Positions 51,147 to 60,174 of a DNA stretch of 64,000 nt are shown one piece after another. This DNA comes from Nostoc mirabile CHAB5784 (GTDB taxonomy: Bacteria > Cyanobacteriota > Cyanobacteriia > Cyanobacteriales > Nostocaceae): NCBI RefSeq assembly GCF_020829645.1, contig NZ_JAIVFS010000022.1:46893-110892 (forward strand). The letters run 5' to 3'. The position numbers and the translations under genes were made by a program. The notes beneath the pieces are model-generated. The model had not been told where the DNA came from. It searched no databases and was given only the letters and a program-made list of their open reading frames with translations. How positions within the stretch are numbered: the stretch's first letter is position 1; each line of letters opens with the position of its first letter.

Positions 51147-51391
51147 CTAACCCAATACAGTTCAGTTAGCGCCAAAAACCATAAACTGCGTAGGTTGGGT
51201 GGAGGAACGAAACCCAACATTTTCGCGGGTTTGTTGGGTTTCACTACGTTCCACCCAACCTACGATTATCTAACCCAATACAGTTCAGTTAGCGCAAAAA
51301 CCATAAACTGCGTAGGTTGGGTGGAGGAACGAAACCCAACATTTTCGCGGGTTTGTTGGGTTTCACTACGTTCCACCCAACCTACGATTAT
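51147..51391 (+). repeat. Tandem duplication with a 123-bp period
   Basis: Two almost identical copies starting CTAACCCAATACAGTTCAG (51147 and 51270). Each contains a long imperfect inverted repeat with arms CGTAGGTTGGGTGGA and CCACCCAACCTACG. Related hairpins lie at about 51774-51845 and inside the element 58537-58683. Confidence 0.8.
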
Positions 51392-51486
51392 CCTTAACCC
51401 AAGCGTATTGGTTTCTAACCGCCCTTTTAACGTTAAGACATAGCATTGCTGTGCCTCTACCAACGTATTTGTATCATTATTAAAAT

Positions 51487-51759
51487 GGAGCGGTTCCAAC
51501 TCTAACGGGAGCGGTTCCAACTCTAACGGGAGCGGTTCCAGCTTTAACGGGAGCGGTTCCAACTCTAACGGGAGCGGTTCCAACTCTAACGGGAGCGGTT
51601 CCAGCTTTAACGGGAGCGGTTCCAGCTTTAACGGGAGCGGTTCCAACTCTAACGGGAGCGGTTCCAACTCTAACGGGAGCGGTTCCAACTTTAACGAGAG
51701 CGGTTCCAACTCTAACGGGAGCGGTTCCAACTCTAACGGGAGCGGTTCCAACTTTAATG
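51487..51759 (+). repeat. 21-bp tandem array, 13 copies
   Basis: Unit GGAGCGGTTCCAACTCTAAC plus G in exact register, 13 full copies and a decayed 14th. Variation is confined to AACTCT/AGCTTT/AACTTT and a few single changes. The array lies about 120 bp upstream of the nSTAND-WD40 start. The antisense LEPLPLE-type frame is a by-product. Confidence 0.9.
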
Positions 51760-51879
51760 GAAGCGGTTCTAGGTGTAGGTTGGGTTGAACGAAGTGAAAC
51801 CCAACATTATTAACCATTTGTTGGGTTTCTATTTTTCTTAACCCAAGCGGATTGTAGTATAAAATAAATTATTTATGTT

Positions 51880-54800
51880 ATGAGTAATCAGCAAGAGCCA
51901 GAGAATTTAGCCCCTGACAATGAGCTATCATTGCAAACTCTGGTGCGAACAATTACCCTTTCTCAGGGAGGATTTTCGCTGATTTTGCTGCGTTGTAACT
52001 ATGCTGCTTTACGTCAGTGTATGGTAGAACGTCTGCACCAATTATCTGCTGTACAGATTTGCCAAATTACCTTACCTGCATCAGTCAAAACGCTTTACAC
52101 AAATATACGCGAACAACTCTTAGATGAACAGCCACCTGCATTGATGATTTTTGGTTTGGAGTCGGTTAAAGATATTGATACAGTTCTGACTTCAGCTAAC
52201 CAAGTACGGGAGGAGTTTAGAAAGAACTTCCTGTTGCCGATATTGTTGTGGGTTAATGATTCAGTTCTGCAAAAATTTATTCGATTAGCAACTGATTTAG
52301 AAAATTGGGCAACTATCATTGAGTTTGAAAACCCTACCGATGAGTTAATCAACTTCTTTCAGCAAAAAACTGATGAAATTTTTGCAGGTGATATCACGCC
52401 CAATCCCCAAATGTGCCGGGAACTAGAAACCGCTCGTCAAGATTTGCAAAATCGAGGAGAAGTATTAGAACCAGCACTTCAAGCAAGTTTAGAATTTGTG
52501 CTTGGCTTCAATGATTATCTACATGACCGGATAGATGCTGCTACAGAACACTATCAACAGAGTTTGAGTTTTTGGCAACAAAGTAATGATTTAGAACGAC
52601 AAGGTATATTACTTGTTAATATTGCTTTAGCGGATGAGCGCCAAGCTGAAAAAAATCAAGCAGAGAATATCAGATATTGGCAAGAAGCTAAAAATTCTCT
52701 TCAGCAAGCTATTGAGATTTTTGAACAAGCACAACGTTCAGATTTAGTTGCAAAACATATTACTAAACTGGGTGAAGTGCTGCGACATTTACAAGCATGG
52801 TCAGAGTTGCAAAGCCTTGTGGAAAAATCTCTGTCGCTACATCAAAATTATGGCACACCGTTGCAATTGGCTAAAGATTATGGTTTTTTGGCAGAAGTAG
52901 CTTTAGAGCAGTCACGCTGGGATGAAGCTAATCAACTCGCAGGGCAAGCATTGCAAATATTAGCCCATTTACCTAATTTACAACCAGATGAATTTGGATC
53001 ATATCGGTTTCTTTTAGCTAAATCGCAACAGGGTTTAGGTCAAGTTCAAGCAGCAATTAGTAATTTAGAAACTGCGAAAATTGAAAGTAATCATCAGTAC
53101 AACCCACAATTATATATATCTATATTAGAAAGGTTAAGCTTACTCTACTTTGAGCAAGGTGAATATCTTAAGGCTTTTTATATTAAACAAGAGCAATTAC
53201 AAATTGAACAGCAGTATGGTTTCCGCGCTTTTGTTGGTGCATCTTATCTCAACCCGCAGCGACAAGCAATTAATTCTGCACAGTTGCAAGTTGAAAATCC
53301 TGAAACCATTGCTCAAGAAATTGCCGCTTCTGGTCGGGGACAAGATGTGAAGCGGTTGCGAGAAAGAATTGGCGGCACTGAGCATAAATTGACTGTAATT
53401 CATGGTCAGTCAGGAGTGGGTAAAAGCTCGATTTTGCAGGGTGGATTAATCCCAGCATTGCAACAGCAAGCAATTGGTGAGCGAGATGCTTTACCTGTTT
53501 TGTTGCGAGTGTATACAGATTGGGTGGGAATGTTGGGGCGGTCTTTGGCTAAGGCTTTTGAGGAAGTCAGAGGTAATCCATTATCTGTTAATCTTGATTC
53601 TTCAGCCGCTATTTTAGGACAATTGCGGAAAAATGCTGACAGAAATTTATTGACGGTTTTAATGTTTGACCAGTTTGAGGAGTTTTTCTTCGTTTATCCA
53701 GACCAAAGTCAACGACGAGCATTTTATGAGTTTTTGCGAGTTTGTCTAGATATTCCTTTTATCAAGGTAATTCTGTCTTTGCGGGAAGATTATTTACATT
53801 ATTTATTAGAGTTAGACCGTCTGTTTAATTTGACTGCAATTAATAATAATATTCTCGATAAAAATATTCGCTATTATTTGGGGAACTTTTCGCCAGCCGA
53901 TGCTATGGCAGTTGTGCAAAGTTTAACAGAACGCTCTCACTTTTATCTAGAGCCTGCACTGATTGATGAATTAGTGCGGGATTTAGCAGGCGAATTGGGG
54001 GAGGTTCGCCCAATTGAGTTACAAATTGTGGGGACGCAATTACAAACTGATAAAATTACAACTTTAGACAAGTATCGTCAGTTTGGTACTAAAGAAAAAC
54101 TGGTTGAGCGATTTTTAGAAGAAGTAATTACAGATTGTGGTGCGGAGAATGAACAAGTTGCACGACTGGTTTTATATTTACTCACAGATGAAAATGGTAC
54201 TCGTCCCCTCAAGACTCGTGCTGAGTTAGCCGCAGATTTGCCAGCAGAAGTTGATAAACTAGATTTGGTCTTAGAGATTTTTGTGGCATCAAGGTTAGTA
54301 TTGCTCTTACCAGAATCCCCTGCTGACCGTTATCAACTGGTGCATGATTATCTTGTGTCGTTCATTCGTGAGCAACAGGGTAATGAAATATTAGCAGAAC
54401 TAGCTAGAGAGCGAGAACAACGGCTGCAAGTAGAAGAGAAGTTGAAGCTTGAACAAGATGCAAAGCAGATATTAGTTGATGCTCAAAAAGAAGCCAAGCG
54501 GCAAATTCGCCAAGGGCGGATGCAGTTAAGAGTGAGTTCTGGTTTAGCGGGATGTCTATTATTATTTGCAGGTATATCATCTTTATATGCATTGAATCAA
54601 ATTCAATTTGCTAAGGATGCTGATGGTAAAAAGCAAGAGGCAGAAAATAAAGTTAAAACGGCTGAAGATAAATACCAATTAGTAACTCAAAGCTTGCAAG
54701 CTACGCAAAAAGAACAGGCAGCAATACAGAATAAAGCGCAGGAATTAGAAACTAAAAAGAAAGATGCAGAGCAAAAGTTTCAAGAAGCGCAGAAGAATCA

Positions 54801-57144
54801 GCAAGCCGCAGAAAGAGAATCAAAATTAGCAAAACAGAAAACTCAACAGGCAAACCAAAACTTACTGGCTGCTAAAGCAGACTTGGAAGAGGTAAACCAG
54901 AAAGCCTCAGAATTACAAGAGAAAAATGCCCAAGCACAGGAAAGCATTAAAACGGCAAGCGAAAAAATAAAAACTGCTGAAGTAAAATTACAACAAGCAG
55001 CGACAAAACAACAGCAAGCAGAATCTCAAGCTAAACAAGCCGAAACCACGCTCAACCAAGCGCAAGCACGACTTGCACAAGCACAGAAAGCAACAGAAGC
55101 AGCAGAAGCAGCACGTCAAGAAGCACAACAAGGAACGGAATTAGAACGGGCAGGTGTTAATGCCTTAAGACAATTTGAGTATGCCGAGTTAGAATCGCTG
55201 GTGGCAACAGTGCAGAGTGGGAAAGAGTTAAAAACTTTGGTAAAAGATGGTCGCCCTTTAGAAAAATATCCAGCTATCAGTCCTATTTTTGCTTTGGATA
55301 GTATTCTCGATAAAATTAAAGAACGTAACCAGTTTCAAGGGCATCATAGCAATGTCCATAGTGTGAGTTTCAGCCCGGACGGCAAAACTATCGCCACAGC
55401 ATCAGATGACAAGACAGCGCGGTTGTGGACGCTCAACGGGCAACTGCTACAAGAATTCAAAGGGCATCAAGGCAGTGTCTTAAGTGTGAGTTTCAGCCCG
55501 GACGGCAAAACCATCGCCACGGCATCATTAGACGGGACAGCGCGGTTGTGGACGCTCAACGGGCAACTGCTGCAAGAATTCAAAGGGCGTCAAGGCAGTG
55601 TCTTAAGTGTGAGTTTCAGCCCGGACGGCAAAACCATCGCCACGGCATCAGCTGACAACACAGCACGGTTGTGGACGCTCAACGGGCAACTGCTGCAAGA
55701 ATTCAAAGGGCATCATGGCTATGTCTTAAGTGTGAGTTTCAGCTCGGACGGCAAAACCATCGCCACGGCATCAGAAGACAGGACAGCACGGTTGTGGACG
55801 CTCAACGGGCAACTGCGACAAGAATTCAAAGGGCATCAAGCCTCTGTCTGGGGTGTGAGTTTCAGCCCGGATGGCAAAACCATCGCCACGGCATCAAAAG
55901 ACGGGACAGCGCGGTTGTGGACGCTCAACGGGCAACTGCGACAAGAATTCCAAGGGCATCAGGGCGAAGTCTTAAGTGTGAGTTTCAGCTCGGACGGCAA
56001 AACCATCGCCACGGCATCAGCTGACAACACAGCACGGTTGTGGACGCTCAACGGGCAACTGCGACAAGAATTCCAAGGGCATCAAGCCGCTGTCTGGGGT
56101 GTGAATTTCAGCCCGGACGGCAAAACCATCGCCACGGCATCACAAGACAGGACAGCGCGGTTGTGGAAGCTCAACGGGCAACTGCGACAAGAATTCCAAG
56201 GGCATCAAAGCACAGTCTCAAGTGTGAGTTTCAGCCCGGACGGCAAAACCATCGCCACGGCATCAGCTGACAACACAGCACGGTTGTGGACGCTCAACGG
56301 GCAACTGCTGCAAGAATTCCAAGGGCATCAAAGCACAGTCTCAAGTGTGAGTTTCAGCCCGGACGGCAAAACCATCGCCACGGCATCACAAGACAGGACA
56401 GCGCGGTTGTGGAGGCTCAACGGGCAACTGCTGCAAGAATTCAAAGGGCATCATAGCAATGTCCATAGTGTGAGTTTCAGCCCGGACGGCAAAACCATCG
56501 CCACGGCATCAGCTGACAACACAGTACGGTTGTGGACGCTCAACGGGCAACTGCTGCAAGAATTCAAAGGGCATCAAGATTGGGTGAGGAGTGTGAGTTT
56601 CAGCCCGGACGGCAAAACTATCGCCACGGCATCAGAAGACAGGACAGCGCGGTTGTGGACGCTCAACGGGCAACTGCGACAAGAATTTAAAGGGCATCAA
56701 GGCGAAGTCAATAGTGTGAGTTTCAGCCCGGACGGCAAAACCATCGCCACAGCATCAGCTGACAACACAGCACGGTTGTGGACGCTCAACGGGCAACTGC
56801 TGCAAGAATTCAAAGGGCATCAAGATTGGGTGAGGAGTGTGAGTTTCAGCCCGGACGGCAAAACTATCGCCACGGCATCAGCTGACAACACAGCACGGTT
56901 GTGGACGCTCAACGGGCAACTGCTGCAAGAATTCAAAGGGCATCAAGATTGGGTGAGGAGTGTGAGTTTCAGCCCGGACGGCAAAACTATCGCCACGGCT
57001 TCTTATGACAACACAGCGCGGTTGTGGCCTGTGGAGAATTTAGACCAATTGCTGGTGCGGGGTTGCAATTGGCTGCATGATTATTTGCAGAATAACCCAA
57101 ATTTGAATGAGAGCGACAAGCGTCTGTGCGATGACATTAAGTAG
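51880..57144 (+). CDS. nSTAND NTPase with TPR region, membrane anchor, coiled coil and 14 WD40 blades
   Basis: 1754 residues. Order: N-terminal domain (about 1-170) of unknown type; TPR-like helices (about 190-450); nSTAND NTPase with Walker A HGQSGVGKSS near 508 and Walker B LMFDQFEEFFF near 595; a membrane span (about 885-905, GLAGCLLLFAGISSLYAL); a long Gln/Lys/Glu-rich coiled coil (about 907-1110); then 14 WD40 blades of 41 residues from 1154, which would build two seven-bladed propellers. Blades are nearly identical in DNA, differing at a few set positions. The layout is that of a ligand-sensing signal-transduction ATPase, similar to fungal HET-type NLRs. The ligand, the effector output and the link to the P-loop gene upstream are inferred or unknown. 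Confidence 0.88.
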   Translation: MSNQQEPENLAPDNELSLQTLVRTITLSQGGFSLILLRCNYAALRQCMVERLHQLSAVQICQITLPASVKTLYTNIREQLLDEQPPALMIFGLESVKDIDTVLTSANQVREEFRKNFLLPILLWVNDSVLQKFIRLATDLENWATIIEFENPTDELINFFQQKTDEIFAGDITPNPQMCRELETARQDLQNRGEVLEPALQASLEFVLGFNDYLHDRIDAATEHYQQSLSFWQQSNDLERQGILLVNIALADERQAEKNQAENIRYWQEAKNSLQQAIEIFEQAQRSDLVAKHITKLGEVLRHLQAWSELQSLVEKSLSLHQNYGTPLQLAKDYGFLAEVALEQSRWDEANQLAGQALQILAHLPNLQPDEFGSYRFLLAKSQQGLGQVQAAISNLETAKIESNHQYNPQLYISILERLSLLYFEQGEYLKAFYIKQEQLQIEQQYGFRAFVGASYLNPQRQAINSAQLQVENPETIAQEIAASGRGQDVKRLRERIGGTEHKLTVIHGQSGVGKSSILQGGLIPALQQQAIGERDALPVLLRVYTDWVGMLGRSLAKAFEEVRGNPLSVNLDSSAAILGQLRKNADRNLLTVLMFDQFEEFFFVYPDQSQRRAFYEFLRVCLDIPFIKVILSLREDYLHYLLELDRLFNLTAINNNILDKNIRYYLGNFSPADAMAVVQSLTERSHFYLEPALIDELVRDLAGELGEVRPIELQIVGTQLQTDKITTLDKYRQFGTKEKLVERFLEEVITDCGAENEQVARLVLYLLTDENGTRPLKTRAELAADLPAEVDKLDLVLEIFVASRLVLLLPESPADRYQLVHDYLVSFIREQQGNEILAELAREREQRLQVEEKLKLEQDAKQILVDAQKEAKRQIRQGRMQLRVSSGLAGCLLLFAGISSLYALNQIQFAKDADGKKQEAENKVKTAEDKYQLVTQSLQATQKEQAAIQNKAQELETKKKDAEQKFQEAQKNQQAAERESKLAKQKTQQANQNLLAAKADLEEVNQKASELQEKNAQAQESIKTASEKIKTAEVKLQQAATKQQQAESQAKQAETTLNQAQARLAQAQKATEAAEAARQEAQQGTELERAGVNALRQFEYAELESLVATVQSGKELKTLVKDGRPLEKYPAISPIFALDSILDKIKERNQFQGHHSNVHSVSFSPDGKTIATASDDKTARLWTLNGQLLQEFKGHQGSVLSVSFSPDGKTIATASLDGTARLWTLNGQLLQEFKGRQGSVLSVSFSPDGKTIATASADNTARLWTLNGQLLQEFKGHHGYVLSVSFSSDGKTIATASEDRTARLWTLNGQLRQEFKGHQASVWGVSFSPDGKTIATASKDGTARLWTLNGQLRQEFQGHQGEVLSVSFSSDGKTIATASADNTARLWTLNGQLRQEFQGHQAAVWGVNFSPDGKTIATASQDRTARLWKLNGQLRQEFQGHQSTVSSVSFSPDGKTIATASADNTARLWTLNGQLLQEFQGHQSTVSSVSFSPDGKTIATASQDRTARLWRLNGQLLQEFKGHHSNVHSVSFSPDGKTIATASADNTVRLWTLNGQLLQEFKGHQDWVRSVSFSPDGKTIATASEDRTARLWTLNGQLRQEFKGHQGEVNSVSFSPDGKTIATASADNTARLWTLNGQLLQEFKGHQDWVRSVSFSPDGKTIATASADNTARLWTLNGQLLQEFKGHQDWVRSVSFSPDGKTIATASYDNTARLWPVENLDQLLVRGCNWLHDYLQNNPNLNESDKRLCDDIK
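55339..57060 (+). repeat. Fourteen 123-bp WD40-coding repeats
   Basis: Begins at the codon for the Gly of each GH dipeptide, in exact 123-bp register (last blade from 56938). The frame VSFSPDGKTIATAS and TARLWTLNGQL is invariant or nearly so. Variable positions are the two residues before and the one after the conserved Val (SN-H, GS-L, GY-L, AS-W, GE-L, AA-W, ST-S, DW-R, GE-N) and the residues flanking the Asp in ATAS-x-D-x. Confidence 0.92.
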
Positions 57145-57454
57145 ATGGTTGGCAAAAGCCCTCATGTAGAGACGCGATTTATCGCATCTGAAAGATTGGC
57201 ACGTTAGAGAGACGCGATAAATCGCCGTCTCTACAGAGAATGTTCTCGGCAATTATTCCTTGACAGACTAAGTTTGTGTAAGTTGTTCCGCATTTAACTT
57301 GCATAATTAGGGCGGGCAAGATGCCCACCCCACAAGAGTTATATGAATTTTGGATATGCAAACTAGATGTGGTTTAGCTTAGTAGCGAATTCTACTTGCC
57401 CAATACTTTTAGATGTGTACAATAAAATTACCGTGCAAGATAAAGTAATAAATC
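57145..57454. other. Intergenic with short repeats
   Basis: GAGACGCGATTTATCGC (about 57171) and GCGATAAATCGCCGTCTC (about 57215) form an inverted pair. GGGCGGGCAAGATGCCCACC with CCACAAGAG at 57312-57340 recurs inside the element 58405-58532. No gene. Confidence 0.55.
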
Positions 57455-57700
57455 ATGCATCGCCAGATTAACATCACTTTGCCAGATGAGACAATTGAAC
57501 TAATTGATCAAGTCATTGAAAAAGGCGATCGCAGTCGATTCATTAACGAAGCTGTGCAATACTATATTGCTCAAAAAGCCTTAGTCAATCTTAGAGAACA
57601 GTTAAAAGAGGGAGCCATCCAACGGGCAGAACGCGATTTGGGGTTAGTAGAAGAATGGTTTGACTTGGAAGAAGAATTGTGGCACAAAAACGAAAAGTAA
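57455..57700 (+). CDS. Ribbon-helix-helix antitoxin
   Basis: 81 residues. The N-terminus HRQINITLPDETIELIDQVI gives the beta strand and first helix of a MetJ/Arc-type DNA-binding domain, with GDRSRFINEAVQYYI as second helix. The C-terminal half (EGAIQRAERDLGLVEEWFDL) is acidic and would wrap the toxin. It overlaps the MazF gene by 22 bp, the usual toxin-antitoxin arrangement with the antitoxin first. It should repress its own operon. Start ATG 57455. Confidence 0.88.
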   Translation: MHRQINITLPDETIELIDQVIEKGDRSRFINEAVQYYIAQKALVNLREQLKEGAIQRAERDLGLVEEWFDLEEELWHKNEK

Positions 57701-58050
57701 ACTACCCCAAATGCGGTGAATTATACTTAGTCAATTTCGATCCAACTATTGGTGCAGAGATAAAAAAAACACGCCCAGCTTTAATCTTGCAAAATGATGT
57801 TTCTAACGAACATAGTCCAATCACAGTTGTAGCTGCCATCACTTCAAAGTTTACAGAACCTTTGTATCCTACTGAAGTGCTGATTAGACTACCAGAAGGT
57901 GGTTTGAAAGATGATTCGGTTGTACTTCTCAATCAGATTCGCTCAATTGACAAGCAAAGGCTGATTAAACGTTTGGGAATTCTGCGTCCAGAAGCGATCG
58001 CACAGGTAGATAGAGCTATTCAAATCAGCCTTGGTCTAGTGAAACTTTGA
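57679..58050 (+). CDS. MazF/PemK-type endoribonuclease toxin
   Basis: 123 residues from GTG 57679. MazF landmarks: GELYLVNFDPTIGAEIKKTR then PALILQND (the loop with the catalytic Arg), ITVVAAITSK (Thr/Ser after the strand), VVLLNQIRSIDKQRLIKRLG. Expected to cut single-stranded mRNA at short motifs when freed from its RHH antitoxin, encoded just upstream and overlapping. It appears complete. Confidence 0.9.
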   Translation: MAQKRKVNYPKCGELYLVNFDPTIGAEIKKTRPALILQNDVSNEHSPITVVAAITSKFTEPLYPTEVLIRLPEGGLKDDSVVLLNQIRSIDKQRLIKRLGILRPEAIAQVDRAIQISLGLVKL

Positions 58051-58707
58051 GGCAAGGTCTTACACAAGCCGAGTCAGCCTCTACGGACTTTCTAGAATTA
58101 TTTCATGCGATGCCTACGGCGGTAAACTACGCTACCTCTTTAATTTTTGCAAAAGCGGTGCGTTAGTCTTTGGCGTAACGCACCCTACTAGCGTGTCAAG
58201 GCTAAAGTTGTGCATTATAAAATGGGCTTTGAACTTTTAAATTCAATGTTTTTAGCGCTAATTTATTGCAACATTTTAGCCTTGACACGCTACTACTAGC
58301 GTGTCAAGGCTAAAGTTGTGCATTATAAAATGGGCTTTGAACTTTTAAATTCAATGTTTTTAGCGCTAATTTATTGCAACATTTTAGCCTTGACACGCTA
58401 CTACTGGCGTGACAAGGCTAAAATGTTGCATTATGGTTTTCTTGTGGGACGGGCTAGAAGCCCGTCCGGGCGGGCAAGATGCCCACCCCACAAGAGTTAA
58501 ATTGTATGCACTATTTAAGGCTTGTCACGCTACTACTAGCGTGGCAAGCTTAAAATAGTGCATTAAACGTAGACGTAGGTTGGGTGGAGCGGAGCGCAAC
58601 CCAACATATATCAGGATGTTGGGTTACGCAAAGCCTCCACCCAACCTACATTATTTTTGCAACATTTTAGCCTTGCCACGCCACTACAAAACTAAACAGT
58701 AGAGAAA
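58051..58707. other. Intergenic, filled by a four-element array
   Basis: First a stretch with GCGATGCCTACGGCGG (58107 on), also present in glcE. The array then runs from 58185 to 58687. Frames across it are not genes. Confidence 0.7.
58185..58687. mobile_element. Array of four TIR elements, each flanked by CTAC
   Basis: Elements at 58189-58292, 58297-58400, 58405-58532 and 58537-58683, separated and bounded by CTAC (58185, 58293, 58401, 58533, 58684). All share ends of the form TAGCGTGxCAAGGCTAAA. The first two are identical (104 bp). The third carries an AAGCCCGTCCGGGCGGGCAA cargo; the fourth carries the GTAGGTTGGGTGGA hairpin seen at 51147-51391. The variable base x is T, T, A and G in the four, and in each the right arm carries the matching complement. 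Confidence 0.85.
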
Positions 58708-59715
58708 TTAGCCATTAAAAACACGACTGCGCCACTTATTCAACCGGGCTTCTCCAATTGTGGCATACCGTTGAGCATCAGCAATTTGCTCTTGCAAAGC
58801 TGCAATCTGTTTTGCTTGCGCGTCAGCTTGCTGTTGCAAAGATGTATATTCCTTAGTGCTGCTAACGGAACTGGAAGACTGCAAACTACTACTGAATTTT
58901 GTTGTCCCGATGCTGGCAAAGGGTTGTAAGTCTGCTAGTTGTTGTTGCAAAGTTGCAATCTGGCTTTCTTGCTCTTTAATCTTTTGCTGCAAGCCTTCTT
59001 GAGCTGCTGTCTGAGCTGCAATAAACGGATTAACTGGAGCAGCAGTTTCTGGCTTTGGCTTGAATACTTCAGCAAGTATTGCACTAACATCTGTGAGTTT
59101 CACTCTACCATAAGGAGTGTTGTTAATTAGCGATCGCACCAGCTGAGGTTCATTATTCGTTGCTACGTTCTTGTCACTGCTAGAATTGCTCCGCAGCAGT
59201 TGCAGCATATTGGTAAATTCCAATATCTTTTTGCCCGTTTGAGTTTTATAACCCCGGTAATATGGTACTATGTTATCCCCAAAGGCATCTAGATACTCGT
59301 CGCTATCAAGATAAGAATCAATATCCGCCTCAAAACCCTTCTCATCTAGAATGTTGCTGTGATATTTCGTCTCGGAGTAGTCATCGGGAGCGCGACCTAG
59401 CAGGTGCTTGAAGTTCAGTTCAATCGCCCGGTAGCGGTAAACTTTATCAAAAAATCTGGAGCGATACAACTCTGATTTGGCAACCTGACGCACAAACTCA
59501 CGGACATCAATTATACCTTGCTTGAGTTGGGATTCTGGAACGATGAGCCGCTCACTTTCCATAATGTAAGCATTACCCAATACTTGCCGATAAACTGCCC
59601 GAATTACAATTTCAATCTCTTCAACTGAAGCATTAGTCCACAGTTCAATGGGTTCTGTTTGGGGAAATGCTTGATATTGGCGTCGTCTGGTTTCTTCGTC
59701 TAAGAAGATTTGCAT
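58708..59715 (-). CDS. Phycobilisome rod linker with coiled-coil C-terminus
   Basis: 335 residues. Residues about 15-180 form the phycobilisome linker domain: VIRAVYRQVLGNAYIMESER, QLKQGIIDVREFVRQVAKSE, IELNFKHLLGRAPDDYSE, and DSDEYLDAFGDNIVPYYRGY, closest in type to rod linkers CpcC/PecC/CpeC. Where rod linkers usually end in a CpcD domain, this one has a 120-residue low-complexity, coiled-coil tail (EGLQQKIKEQESQIATLQQQ; QAKQIAALQEQIADAQRYAT). It therefore may join a rod or other antenna assembly in a non-standard way. It lies downstream of cpeR on the same strand. Start ATG 59715. Confidence 0.85.
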   Translation of the reverse strand: MQIFLDEETRRRQYQAFPQTEPIELWTNASVEEIEIVIRAVYRQVLGNAYIMESERLIVPESQLKQGIIDVREFVRQVAKSELYRSRFFDKVYRYRAIELNFKHLLGRAPDDYSETKYHSNILDEKGFEADIDSYLDSDEYLDAFGDNIVPYYRGYKTQTGKKILEFTNMLQLLRSNSSSDKNVATNNEPQLVRSLINNTPYGRVKLTDVSAILAEVFKPKPETAAPVNPFIAAQTAAQEGLQQKIKEQESQIATLQQQLADLQPFASIGTTKFSSSLQSSSSVSSTKEYTSLQQQADAQAKQIAALQEQIADAQRYATIGEARLNKWRSRVFNG

Positions 59716-60174
59716 ACTTGGTTAGTGTGGGTAGGAGTGACTAATGGCTTTGAGGACGTTTGCTAAAAATCTATATTTTTAAAGGTAATGGGAGCTAAAT
59801 ATTTGTTAGTGGTTATGTGGTACAGCTAATACCAATTCTTTGTGAAACTGCACAAAACCAAGTTTGATAAGACTTGGGGCTTGAGCAAATTGTTCTGGAG
59901 CAACCTCATAGGTAATCGATATAAGCACTAACAAATTTTAATTCCCTTTACAGTCAGGATTAATTTATCAAGTTTTGGGGAGTTTTTTAGTTACATTTTC
60001 TAACAAACTTAGACGGCTAACTGTTAATAAGTAATAGCTAATTATAGTAAACAATTAGCAATTAAACATTAACAATTAGCCGTCAACCCCCTTAGGGAGT
60101 ATTTAAAATTCAAAACTTAATTTTGAATTGGAGTGTAGACGCCTGTCAGAAATATTTCCGCAGGATAGTAACTC
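59716..60174. other. Intergenic between cpeR and the linker
   Basis: AT-rich. Holds a 73-bp inverted repeat (60012-60084). The linker promoter should be here. No gene. Confidence 0.5.
60012..60084. repeat. 73-bp element with 17-bp inverted ends (one mismatch)
   Basis: GACGGCTAACTGTTAAT (60012-60028) and ATTAACAATTAGCCGTC (60068-60084). The interior is AATTAGC-rich. No target duplication found. Confidence 0.55.

Larger units (their letters stand above)
50946..51879. other. 0.9-kb spacer built of repeats
   Basis: In order: a hairpin-bearing shell at about 50990-51090 (CTACACAA...TTGTGTAG around AGTCCGCCTCCGCGGACT), a 123-bp tandem duplication (51147-51391), a 21-bp tandem array (51487-51759), and a further GTAGGTTGGGT...ACCCAAC block to about 51845. 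Frames in it are not genes. Confidence 0.7.

Noticed and set aside
51266..51817. 183-residue minus-strand frame with LEPLPLE repeats
   Set aside because: Entirely composed of the second 21-bp array and the flanking GTAGGTTGGGT repeats. A period divisible by three keeps any frame open by default.
55425..56270. Repetitive +1-frame peptides (MDAQRATATRIQRAS) within the WD40 region
   Set aside because: Out-of-frame reading of the 123-bp WD40 repeats. The period is divisible by three, so the alternative frame stays open artificially.
58318..58500. 60-residue frame in the TIR array
   Set aside because: It lies wholly inside duplicated non-coding elements.
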